NCBI GenBank assembly: GCA_005884605.1
Contig: VBBE01000091.1
Location: 1-10,024 of the forward strand
From: Candidatus Bathyarchaeota archaeon
GTDB lineage: Archaea; Thermoproteota; Bathyarchaeia; 40CM-2-53-6
Length of the DNA: 10,024 bases
Direction of reading: 5' to 3'
The translations under genes were made by a program, and so were the position numbers. Numbering within the stretch: position 1 is the first letter of the stretch; every line of letters starts with the position of its first letter. This document shows positions 1 to 6,132 of this stretch, piece after piece. The notes below the pieces were generated by a model. The model searched no databases, was not told the origin of the DNA, and saw only the letters and a program-made list of their open reading frames with translations.

Positions 1-921
1 TTCCTAGCAGGAACATAGATTACCTTCACTCCTTCCCATCGTGCCTTGTACTCTATCTGTCGTTGCAATTCTCCATAGCTCCAGCTGTTCATCCGTGCCC
101 GATAGTTTCTGCTTTGGAAATTGCCCTTACGATAGAGTCTTCTTATCCTAGTCAGCTTCTCCATGGCTATTCCATACCGTCGAGTCTTCGCTTCCTCGAC
201 TATTCTCTTGGAGGGGTTATGGAGTATTGGCTGTACTCGGTTCCTCTGACTTTCTCCATACTTGGAGAAGACTTCTGTTCTTATTCGCGCGTCGTTTCGC
301 TTGAGACGGCTCTTGACACAGCGATAGTCAGCTTTGATCATGGTCGCCTTGGACAGGTCGAATGCTTTTACCGTCCCGTCGGTTGGTGCGACCGTCACAT
401 TGTCCAGGTTACGATCTACGCCAACGTATCCTTCCGGTTTTATCTCGACTGTCTCCTTAGCGTAGCTTATGCCCAGCGTGTCTGGTGTCAGGGTGATCGA
501 TCGAGCATTGAGCCCTGAGAGGACCTGGAGTGTGTGGTTATTGAGTTTGATGTAGATGTAATGTCGAGGCCCGACCGGCAGTCTGAGTAGACCATTCTGG
601 ATTTTGAACCCGTAACATGTGGTAAGCATCAGCTTCCTAGCATGCGGAAACCTTGTCTGAGGATTCTTCCTCACAGCCCTCCGATAGTTGCGAAGATACC
701 CGTGGCAGCGCTGATCGCGCAGAGCCGATAGTAGCCAGGATGTCACGGCTTAGACGATGGTACGATTTCAACGATAGAGTCTTGAGACTGGAAACGTTCT
801 CTTCTATCCCAATAGCGATGCAGACGTTTACCATCCGCCTGAACTCGTCCAGGAGCCGCAAGAGATCGGTTGAAGCCTTATGTCGCTGTTTGACCTTCTT
901 CACTACACGCACGAGCCGCAC
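1..921 (-). pseudogene. tnpB: IS605-group TnpB (OrfB) transposon nuclease, frameshifted and cut by the window edge
   Basis: TnpB is the RNA-guided RuvC-like nuclease of IS200/IS605-group elements. On the minus strand, 921 to about 702 encodes a TnpB-like N-terminus (LLRLLDEFRRMVN, then SYHRLSRDI). About 719 to 1 is open in a different frame and encodes the rest: NGLLRLPVG, SITLTPD, the first RuvC aspartate in GVDRNLDN (codon 416-414), the second RuvC glutamate in AMEKL (codon 161-159), and the helix SWSYGELQRQIEYKA. The zinc ribbon and third RuvC residue lie beyond the left edge. The frames differ by one base; removing one G from the GGG at 699-701 restores a family-like join (SALPR to YLRNYRRA), so I infer a one-base insertion or a sequencing error. 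A GTG at 921 is the likely start. No TnpA is visible. Identity is firm; pseudogene status depends on the frameshift being real. Confidence 0.85.
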
Positions 922-1000
922 GAGACAAGCGAATGCGTTTCTAGCTAAATTGGGAATAGAGACGGGTGAACATAACCGGGCCCGAGCCAGTAACTATCGC
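1..1000 (-). mobile_element. Partial IS605-group (TnpB-only type) insertion sequence, approximate extent
   Basis: This is the element implied by the broken TnpB gene. The tnpB 5' end is at about 921, so the left end of the element should lie between there and the respiratory promoter near 1050, but I could not identify a terminal hairpin or target motif. The right end, where the guide RNA would be encoded, is outside the window. The right limit given here is an estimate. Confidence 0.4.
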
Positions 1001-1051
1001 ACGAGAGCTTGAAACTCCTTCACTCTGTATACGATTAACAGGGCCGGTATA

Positions 1052-1071
1052 GACAAGTCTTGACAAGTCTT
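1052..1071. repeat. Perfect tandem 10-bp repeat in the promoter of the respiratory operon
   Basis: The decamer GACAAGTCTT occurs twice head to tail with no mismatch. Each copy contains GAC-AA-GTC, a short inverted repeat, and the first copy extends to AGAC-AA-GTCT. The second copy touches the TATA-like stretch at 1070-1077, where a bound protein could interfere with or recruit the basal factors. Its role as a regulator site is inference from position. Confidence 0.5.
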
Positions 1072-1105
1072 TAATAGCGTGGAGACGAAGCGAGCCAAAA
1101 TTATT
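1070..1105 (+). promoter_or_regulatory. Probable promoter of the Rieske / cytochrome b / CuA / farnesyltransferase operon
   Basis: Two AT-rich candidates for an archaeal TATA box precede the Rieske gene. TTTAATAG (1070-1077) would place the start of transcription near 1098-1100 and leave a leader of about 25 bases. AAAATTATT (1097-1105) would place it near 1125-1129, giving an almost leaderless message. No clear Shine-Dalgarno site precedes the ATG at 1123, which mildly favours the leaderless reading. The choice cannot be made from sequence alone. Confidence 0.45.
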
Positions 1106-1122
1106 CTTGAGTAACCTGGGAT

Positions 1123-1830
1123 ATGTTCATGGACGATAAGAAGCCTGGTGCGTCCACGACCTCCACGCCTCCTCCTACTTCTACACCTCCACCTGCCTCA
1201 ACGCCCGCTTCGGCGGTGCGGATCAAGAATCCTCTAATCTCGCGAAGGAGATTTCTGCAAGGAGCGGTGGCTGCATCAGTGGTTCTAGCAGCGGCCTCTG
1301 TCGGCGCATCAGGCCAAATTCTAGGACCGCTCATTCCCTCGTCATCGACAAGCGAGGAGATCATAGACTGGACAACACTCGACAATCGGTACAAGGATGT
1401 TAAGGGAAAGCCGGGGGAATTTCAACCCATAAACTATTCAGAATTCTTCTATTATCCCTACGATTCCTCTGTCAGCCCTTACTACAAGAACGTGATAGCG
1501 AGACTTCCTGATCCCCTGGTAAATCCTAACCCGTCATACTCATCGGACCCCATTCTCAAGCACGTGGCCGCCTTCAATGTTACATGCGTTCATTTGAGAT
1601 GCCTCGTAAATCCTGGGTACGCGGGAAACCCTGGCTCGGGCGAGTTCCGGCTCCAGTGCCCATGCCACGGAAGCCAATATCGGTTGACCGACGGTGTGCC
1701 CGTCGCCGGGCCGGCTTATGACCTCGGATTGAATCCTCTTCCAGAAGTCCAGCTCTCAGTCGACGCAAACGGAAAGATAAGTGCCGTCGGGACGTTGATC
1801 GGAGAACCGGGAATTGGCCGCACCCAGTAG
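1123..1830 (+). CDS. Rieske [2Fe-2S] protein of a bc-type complex, Tat-targeted
   Basis: This is the high-potential iron-sulfur subunit that takes an electron from quinol at cytochrome b and hands it to a downstream acceptor on the outer face of the membrane. The 235-residue protein has a Pro/Ser/Thr-rich tail (residues 11-31), a twin-arginine signal SRRRFLQG (40-47) followed by a hydrophobic anchor to about 62, and a C-terminal Rieske domain. Cluster ligands are C155 and H157 in CVHLRC and C179 and H182 in CPCHGS; C160 and C181 would form the usual disulfide. The common glycine of box one (CTHLGC) is arginine here. It overlaps the cytochrome b start by 17 bases, as expected for partners in one complex. 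The closest functional parallel is SoxF of Sulfolobus. The ATG at 1129, six bases inside, is an alternative start. Confidence 0.93.
   Translation: MFMDDKKPGASTTSTPPPTSTPPPASTPASAVRIKNPLISRRRFLQGAVAASVVLAAASVGASGQILGPLIPSSSTSEEIIDWTTLDNRYKDVKGKPGEFQPINYSEFFYYPYDSSVSPYYKNVIARLPDPLVNPNPSYSSDPILKHVAAFNVTCVHLRCLVNPGYAGNPGSGEFRLQCPCHGSQYRLTDGVPVAGPAYDLGLNPLPEVQLSVDANGKISAVGTLIGEPGIGRTQ
1801..1804 (+). promoter_or_regulatory. Ribosome binding site supporting the TTG start of cytochrome b
   Basis: GGAG lies inside the end of the Rieske gene, nine bases before the TTG at 1814. It supports that start over any later codon and suggests translational coupling of the two subunits. Confidence 0.5.
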
Positions 1831-3244
1831 CAAAAAGAAGGGCGTCCTCGACCCTATCATCGCCCTCCTCAAGTGGACTTGGGAGAGGCTGGAGCGAACA
1901 CTTCTCCTCGGACTAAAAATAGTCTTTCCCTCCAGGTTCATCAGCCCGATGGGCTTTCTAGGAATGCTAACACTGATCGTCTTCATCCTACTCGGCGTCA
2001 CAGGCGCTCTCTTGCTCTTCCACTTTACACCCTTCTTCGGCAATTGTCCACCGGCCGCCAACGGGACCAGCTATGTTCCTACAGCAACTTGCAATCAAGC
2101 CTACAACAGCGTACAATCAATAAACACCAATGTTGCCTGGGGATCGATTATTCGGAACATCCACTATCATGCGTCCAACGCCATGGTTCTTCTTGCCGTA
2201 ATGCACATGTTCTACCAGTATTTTGGAGGTCGATACAAACTCCGGTACGAGATTCTCTGGGTAACAGGAATTATTCTCGGAGTCGTCACCGTGATAGAGG
2301 CCTACACGGGCTACGATCTGATCTTCAACATTCGAGGACAACTAGCGATTAACATCGGACAGACGCTCACGTTTTATAGTCCCGTGATCGGCGCCGACCT
2401 CGCCAGAATAATATTCGGGTTCAGCTTCAACGACCTTGCAATTCGATTCTACGCGTTCCATGTCTTCATAATACCGATAATCATGCTGGCAATAATGGCA
2501 GTCCACCTTCCACGAAACCTTGTTCTCGACATACCTGTCGCCTCAGCAATAACAGGAGTCATTCTGATCATGGGCGGGCTCTTCCCCGTGGACGTTGGCA
2601 TCAAATATGACCCGAACGTCCAGACCCAGATCACGTTTCCAGAGTGGTACTTCACCAGCCTCTACGCTTTCATTAGAGTTAGAGGACTCGCACCCTTCAT
2701 AGCGGGAGCCATAATCCCAACAATATTCGTCCTAATCTTCACTGTGGCCCCGTTCCTTGATCGTGGGAGGAAAATAGCAATGATAGACCGGCCCTTCTGG
2801 GTTGCCCTCGGCGTGGCATCTCTAGGCCAGATCGCGATAGTTACCGTATGGGGTTTCAGAGCCGCAAATCCACTCGTAGTCCTTACGGACCCAGGACAAT
2901 TGGTGATCGACCCAACCCTCTTCTTCGGATCACTACTCCTAGCAATCGCGCTGGGATACGGCTTCACCTACGCGTTCGTACGGTGGAGGAGAGCCAAAAT
3001 GGATGCCCTTCGCGCAGCCAGAAAGCCCATACCATTTCGGAGACTGCAGCCGTACATGTTTTCCAAGAGCGAAGTCTATTCGCTATTAGGCGGATTGCTG
3101 CTTCTCCAAGCATTTCTAGACGTGTCCATTTTCCGGGCCTTAGTAGAAAACCTAAACAATTTTGTCTTGCTTGAAATCGGGATGGTCCTTGTCGCGTTCG
3201 CGGCGGCGGTTCATATATACAGGATCTCCAGCCAGGCAAAGTGA
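1814..3244 (+). CDS. Cytochrome b (cytochrome b/b6 family, N- and C-terminal domains in one chain)
   Basis: This membrane subunit oxidises quinol and carries two b haems across the bilayer. The 476-residue protein has the four-helix haem domain followed by the C-terminal domain and about two further hydrophobic segments (roughly 415-470). Haem ligands are H117 and H131 in helix B (after the conserved RNIH) and H216 and H231 in helix D. The helix D pair is separated by 14 residues, as in cytochrome b6, rather than 13 as in mitochondrial cytochrome b. The Qo-site PEWY motif is intact at 276-279. A polar loop between helices A and B (about 76-108) carries C78 and C93, which could form a disulfide. 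The TTG start has a GGAG upstream and overlaps the Rieske stop. It corresponds functionally to SoxG or PetB-PetD. Family assignment is firm. Confidence 0.95.
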   Translation: MAAPSSKKKGVLDPIIALLKWTWERLERTLLLGLKIVFPSRFISPMGFLGMLTLIVFILLGVTGALLLFHFTPFFGNCPPAANGTSYVPTATCNQAYNSVQSINTNVAWGSIIRNIHYHASNAMVLLAVMHMFYQYFGGRYKLRYEILWVTGIILGVVTVIEAYTGYDLIFNIRGQLAINIGQTLTFYSPVIGADLARIIFGFSFNDLAIRFYAFHVFIIPIIMLAIMAVHLPRNLVLDIPVASAITGVILIMGGLFPVDVGIKYDPNVQTQITFPEWYFTSLYAFIRVRGLAPFIAGAIIPTIFVLIFTVAPFLDRGRKIAMIDRPFWVALGVASLGQIAIVTVWGFRAANPLVVLTDPGQLVIDPTLFFGSLLLAIALGYGFTYAFVRWRRAKMDALRAARKPIPFRRLQPYMFSKSEVYSLLGGLLLLQAFLDVSIFRALVENLNNFVLLEIGMVLVAFAAAVHIYRISSQAK

Positions 3245-3246
3245 TC
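3241..3246 (+). promoter_or_regulatory. Ribosome binding site for the CuA gene, overlapping the cytochrome b stop
   Basis: GTGATC matches the extended archaeal Shine-Dalgarno sequence (GGAGGTGATC). It contains the TGA stop of cytochrome b at 3242-3244 and ends eight bases before the TTG at 3255. It decides the start of the next gene: the upstream ATG at 3162 would add a tail overlapping cytochrome b by 83 bases. Confidence 0.45.
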
Positions 3247-3254
3247 GACAGATC

Positions 3255-3845
3255 TTGCAAATCTCGAAGAGACACTTACCCGTCGTCGGCTTGTTGGGAT
3301 TGGTTGTCATGGCCGCTGCTGGGGGAACTGTCTATTACTATCAGTTTCTAACCCCTCATCAGTCGACCTGTGGTGTTCCATCCCATCGGCTCATATTCAT
3401 GAGGGCCGAAATCCAAGAAGTCGGAGGATTCAAAGTCTACAACACAGCATTCCTAAACCAGACTACCCTACCAGCATTCAATGCCTCTGGTCCAGCCCTT
3501 GGGGGCATTAACTTCAAGGATTACAAACCCTCCTCAAACGACAACAAAACAATCAACGTGAACGTGGGCGATGAGGTTACTTTCTACATCAAGTCGGTCA
3601 ACGCTAGCGACTCAAGACAGGTTTCGAGCTCGCACGGGTTTCAGATATCTGGCCCCGCCACCCTTGCAGTGGTGAGTGGGAGCCTCCCAGCAGCCGGAGC
3701 CACCATTCCATTCGGAACATGGTTCAGCGTCACAATCAGGTTTGACACGGCAGGCGCGTACATTTACTTCTGCACGGTAATCTGTAGTGCCCAGCACGGC
3801 TCTATGAACGGAAACATTTCTGTCTCTTGCGGGACATCGGTCTGA
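3255..3845 (+). CDS. Membrane-anchored CuA-domain protein (cytochrome c oxidase subunit II type)
   Basis: This protein should carry a binuclear CuA centre that receives electrons, here probably from the Rieske protein, and passes them to a haem-copper oxidase. With the TTG start at 3255 it has 196 residues: a basic start (KRH), one membrane segment (about 8-29), then an external cupredoxin domain. The copper ligand set is complete: H127 in SSHGF, then C173, C177, H181 and M184 with the exact CuA spacing (C-x3-C-x3-H-x2-M). Two cysteines rule out an ordinary blue copper protein. The carbonyl-ligand position, often Glu or Gln, is Val175, and the glycine after the second Cys is Ser178. C39 and C192 may form a disulfide. 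One anchor helix recalls ba3-type subunit II. No catalytic subunit I is adjacent. SoxH of the Sulfolobus SoxM complex is the nearest functional parallel. Confidence 0.85.
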   Translation: MQISKRHLPVVGLLGLVVMAAAGGTVYYYQFLTPHQSTCGVPSHRLIFMRAEIQEVGGFKVYNTAFLNQTTLPAFNASGPALGGINFKDYKPSSNDNKTINVNVGDEVTFYIKSVNASDSRQVSSSHGFQISGPATLAVVSGSLPAAGATIPFGTWFSVTIRFDTAGAYIYFCTVICSAQHGSMNGNISVSCGTSV

Positions 3846-3862
3846 AAAAGTCGTGGTAGCAT

Positions 3863-4789
3863 GTGGTATCAGAGCTTCTCGTCGACAGTCACGTCCAGAC
3901 TTCACTAGAGGAACGCATTCGGACATACTATGAGTATACTAAGCCGAAGATCTGGTACCTCCTAGTTTTCACCTCGCTTACCGCAACCTTCGTTGCGGGA
4001 ACTCTACTCTCAAACGGCCTCTCTCCGATCAGATGGATCATAACCGGTCTTGCGATCACATCGGGATGCGCAGGATGCAACGCCTTGACTAACTATGTCG
4101 ACAGAGATATCGATGCAGTAATGAACCGCACAAGACACCGCCCCATTCCAAGCGGAAGAATTACGCCCGCTTCTGGACTCCGATTCGGGCTGGCGCTCGT
4201 TGCAATATCCATCGTATTGTCATTCACGTTGAACCTCCTCTCAGTACTTTGGATGGCTCTCGGAGTCCTCGATAACGTCGGGGTCTACAGTCTACTGTTG
4301 AAACGACGCAGCGCCCTGAACATTCTCTTGGGAGGATTTAGCGGCGGGCTTCCGGTCCTCTTCGGATGGTCTGCAGCAACACCAGGCCCAATCGGTAGCA
4401 TTTCTCTTCTCCCGGTCCTCATGGCGGGGCTGGTTTTCCTTTGGATCCCCATTCACATATGGTTCCTCGCTGTTACGTATCGAGCTGATTATGCGAAAGT
4501 GGGGGTTCCAATGCTCCCGGTCGTAATTGGATCCGTACCGGCGATTCGGCTGATAGTAATTTTCTCAATGATTTTCTTTCCGTTTTCCATCGGAGTCTAC
4601 CTACTAGGCCACTTCGGCCTAGTCTACGGTCTAGTTGCACTCGCTGGTGGCCTAGTCATTCTCATTGGAAGCGTGTGGGTTCTCTACAAACCGACGGAGA
4701 CGAACGCTTGGAAAATGTTCAAGATCACGAGCCCATATCTTTTCCTGCTATTTCTGGCAATGATAATTGACGTGGCTGTGAGAGCTTAG
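3863..4789 (+). CDS. ctaB: Protoheme IX farnesyltransferase (haem O synthase)
   Basis: This integral membrane prenyltransferase attaches a farnesyl (or longer) chain to protohaem to make haem O, the precursor of haem A for terminal oxidases. The 308-residue protein has the first UbiA-family aspartate motif in NYVDRDID (77-84), followed by MNRTRHRPIPSG (87-98), typical of this subfamily. The central LKRRSALN and GGFSGGLPVLFGW blocks follow, then H198 in the PIHIW segment and the second conserved block DYAKVGVPMLP (209-219). Around eight to nine membrane helices are evident. It begins 17 bases after the CuA gene, so it probably belongs to the same transcript and supplies the haem for the oxidase that gene serves. 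The GTG at 3863 is the first usable start after an in-frame stop at 3857. The out-of-frame ATG at 3861 cannot be used. Confidence 0.93.
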   Translation: MVSELLVDSHVQTSLEERIRTYYEYTKPKIWYLLVFTSLTATFVAGTLLSNGLSPIRWIITGLAITSGCAGCNALTNYVDRDIDAVMNRTRHRPIPSGRITPASGLRFGLALVAISIVLSFTLNLLSVLWMALGVLDNVGVYSLLLKRRSALNILLGGFSGGLPVLFGWSAATPGPIGSISLLPVLMAGLVFLWIPIHIWFLAVTYRADYAKVGVPMLPVVIGSVPAIRLIVIFSMIFFPFSIGVYLLGHFGLVYGLVALAGGLVILIGSVWVLYKPTETNAWKMFKITSPYLFLLFLAMIIDVAVRA

Positions 4790-5964
4790 GCAAGCAGTTT
4801 CATGAAAGTTCCCATGCCCCCAGGAATCTGGCACATTATCACGTCCGCAATTCTCTTCGTCCCCATGATCCGCAACATCAAGTCAAAGAGAAACCCGTGA
4901 GCCATGACCCGATCCGAGGCTTGACGCATCAGCTTCGAGTTCTCCATCTCCAAGCCAATCTGTTCCTTCCATGAGGCCTCATAGCTGGACAGGGGCGTCT
5001 GATGCTCGAAGTAGTTGACCGCAGCCTCCGCTGCCAAATCTCCTGTAATCAGCGCGGTCTGTATTCCACCGCCATTAGTCGGCATAACCATTCCGGCAGC
5101 ATCGCCAACCGCCATAACTCGATCAGAATAAGTCCGGGAAAGAGGTCCATCGACCGGTAGACTGTCCCCAATCATAGAGGCTTTGTTTCCCCCAATCAAT
5201 CGTTTCGAAGCGACAGAATTTTTTTCGATAAACCCGGTGAGGAGATCCCGTATCTGCCAATCTCGCCTGACATATGGTTCCCTGATCCCGATTCCAACGT
5301 TTGCTCGCCCGTGTCCCTTAGGAATAATCCATCCATATCCGCCAGGCGAGTACCTTGGGTCCATGTACATCTCTGCAACATTCTGTTCGACGTTGAGGTC
5401 TGTCATCAGATACTCTATGTTCGTGGCAACTGCATAGGGACCCGCGTAGGCTCTTTCCGGAAGGCCAGCTCTCTCCGCGGTCTCACTCGGATAACCGTCC
5501 GCGGCAATGATAATGTCTCCGTGAACCGCTTTTTCGCGTGTCGGTCCGACCCAGCCCCCCTGATCATCCGGGAAATAGTGGGCTTGGATGCCGATGTCGA
5601 TATCCGCACCATGGCTCTGGGCAATCTCTCCGAGGTGACTTTCGAAGATATGCCGATCGAGTATGTAGGCCGCAAATGGAAATTCAAACTCGTGCCCTCT
5701 CGGGCTTATCATACGAATCGAACGACATGTTGTGTCGACAGATTCAGGGGGTGCGTCGATGACATCGAGATTCTTGACTCTTGGGACAAGTTTTTCCATC
5801 TCAGCTTTGACCGGAAAATATTCGCCGCAACGAACAGGTGTGCCAAGAATTTTTTTCTTCTCGAAAACCTTCACTTTCAAGCCCTTCTTTGAGAGGTGGA
5901 CTGCCGCAGAAAGACCGCCAGGGCCACCGCCGACGATTACAACATCATACTTGCTTCCGTTCAA
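4786..5964 (-). CDS. Geranylgeranyl reductase family FAD-dependent oxidoreductase
   Basis: In archaea this family mainly hydrogenates the double bonds of geranylgeranyl chains in membrane ether lipids; relatives act on other isoprenoids such as quinone tails. The 392-residue protein has an N-terminal FAD-binding fold with GGGPGG (12-17) and E35 at the end of the second strand. It also has the family cysteine C46 in RCGEYFP, an LDR segment (102-104), ADG (155-157), the substrate-domain block GYGWIIPKG (209-217) and the second flavin motif GDAAGMVMPTNGGG (287-300). No signal peptide or membrane helix is seen. Length and motif order are those of a complete enzyme. The TTG start at 5964 has a strong Shine-Dalgarno site. 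The gene is convergent with ctaB, with stops overlapping by four bases, and divergent from the pyrophosphatase. The exact substrate cannot be read from sequence. Confidence 0.92.
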   Translation of the reverse strand: MNGSKYDVVIVGGGPGGLSAAVHLSKKGLKVKVFEKKKILGTPVRCGEYFPVKAEMEKLVPRVKNLDVIDAPPESVDTTCRSIRMISPRGHEFEFPFAAYILDRHIFESHLGEIAQSHGADIDIGIQAHYFPDDQGGWVGPTREKAVHGDIIIAADGYPSETAERAGLPERAYAGPYAVATNIEYLMTDLNVEQNVAEMYMDPRYSPGGYGWIIPKGHGRANVGIGIREPYVRRDWQIRDLLTGFIEKNSVASKRLIGGNKASMIGDSLPVDGPLSRTYSDRVMAVGDAAGMVMPTNGGGIQTALITGDLAAEAAVNYFEHQTPLSSYEASWKEQIGLEMENSKLMRQASDRVMAHGFLFDLMLRIMGTKRIADVIMCQIPGGMGTFMKLLA

Positions 5965-5972
5965 ATCGCCAG

Positions 5973-5982
5973 CTCCTCTCCT
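5973..5982 (-). promoter_or_regulatory. Strong ribosome binding site for the geranylgeranyl reductase gene
   Basis: On the minus strand the sequence is AGGAGAGGAG, two Shine-Dalgarno cores in tandem, ending eight bases before the TTG start at 5964. It is the clearest ribosome binding site in the window and fixes a non-ATG start. Confidence 0.7.
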
Positions 5983-6012
5983 ATGCGTTCAGTGTGAAAC
6001 GTTCGGTAGAAG

Positions 6013-6021
6013 TGATTTATG
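6013..6021 (-). promoter_or_regulatory. Candidate TATA box for the geranylgeranyl reductase gene
   Basis: The minus strand reads CATAAATCA, which would place transcription start near 5990 and leave a leader of about 25 bases that just includes the Shine-Dalgarno site. A second AT-rich stretch on the same strand (TTATAAAT, near 6064-6071) is possible but further away. Confidence 0.35.
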
Positions 6022-6030
6022 CGTTTGGCC

Positions 6031-6061
6031 CAGTTCGCAACTGGTCGTACAATTCGCGAAT
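6031..6061. promoter_or_regulatory. Two palindromes between divergent promoters, possible operator
   Basis: CAGTT-CGC-AACTG (6031-6043) is an inverted repeat with a three-base centre, and ATTCGCGAAT (6052-6061) is a perfect 10-bp palindrome. Both contain TTCGC, with copies starting 19 bases apart, close to two helical turns. They lie directly upstream of the TATA-like TTTATAAT of the pyrophosphatase and behind the candidate promoter of the reductase. A shared regulator is inference. Confidence 0.35.
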
Positions 6062-6063
6062 AG

Positions 6064-6072
6064 ATTTATAAT
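6064..6072 (+). promoter_or_regulatory. TATA box of the pyrophosphatase operon
   Basis: ATTTATAAT is a good match to an archaeal TATA element. Transcription would start near 6094, giving a leader of about 40 bases before the TTG at 6133, with AGGA (6119-6122) as a modest ribosome binding site. Confidence 0.55.
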
Positions 6073-6132
6073 GCGCCCGGAGGCGGGTTGACGGAAATTC
6101 CATAGTTTGAAAAAATAGCAGGAACCAAAAAC

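Noticed and set aside
1..60. Guide RNA (omega RNA) of the TnpB element
   Set aside because: It would lie at and beyond the 3' end of tnpB, which is outside the window, so it cannot be judged.
63..518. Plus-strand open frame of 151 codons
   Set aside because: It lies antisense to the TnpB catalytic domain, whose motifs are clear on the minus strand.
900..1010. Three copies of GCACGAG near the tnpB start (909, 918, 999) as possible element-end repeats
   Set aside because: Two lie within the coding start and spacing is irregular; chance repetition is likely.
653..1012. Plus-strand open frame of 119 codons
   Set aside because: It is antisense to the TnpB N-terminal region and has no recognisable content.
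3162..3254. N-terminal extension of the CuA protein from an ATG inside cytochrome b
   Set aside because: It would overlap cytochrome b by 83 bases and add an arginine-rich stretch encoded within it. The TTG at 3255 has a Shine-Dalgarno match and gives a normal anchor.
5311..5892. Plus-strand open frame of 193 codons inside the reductase gene
   Set aside because: The minus strand encodes intact flavoprotein motifs throughout this stretch.
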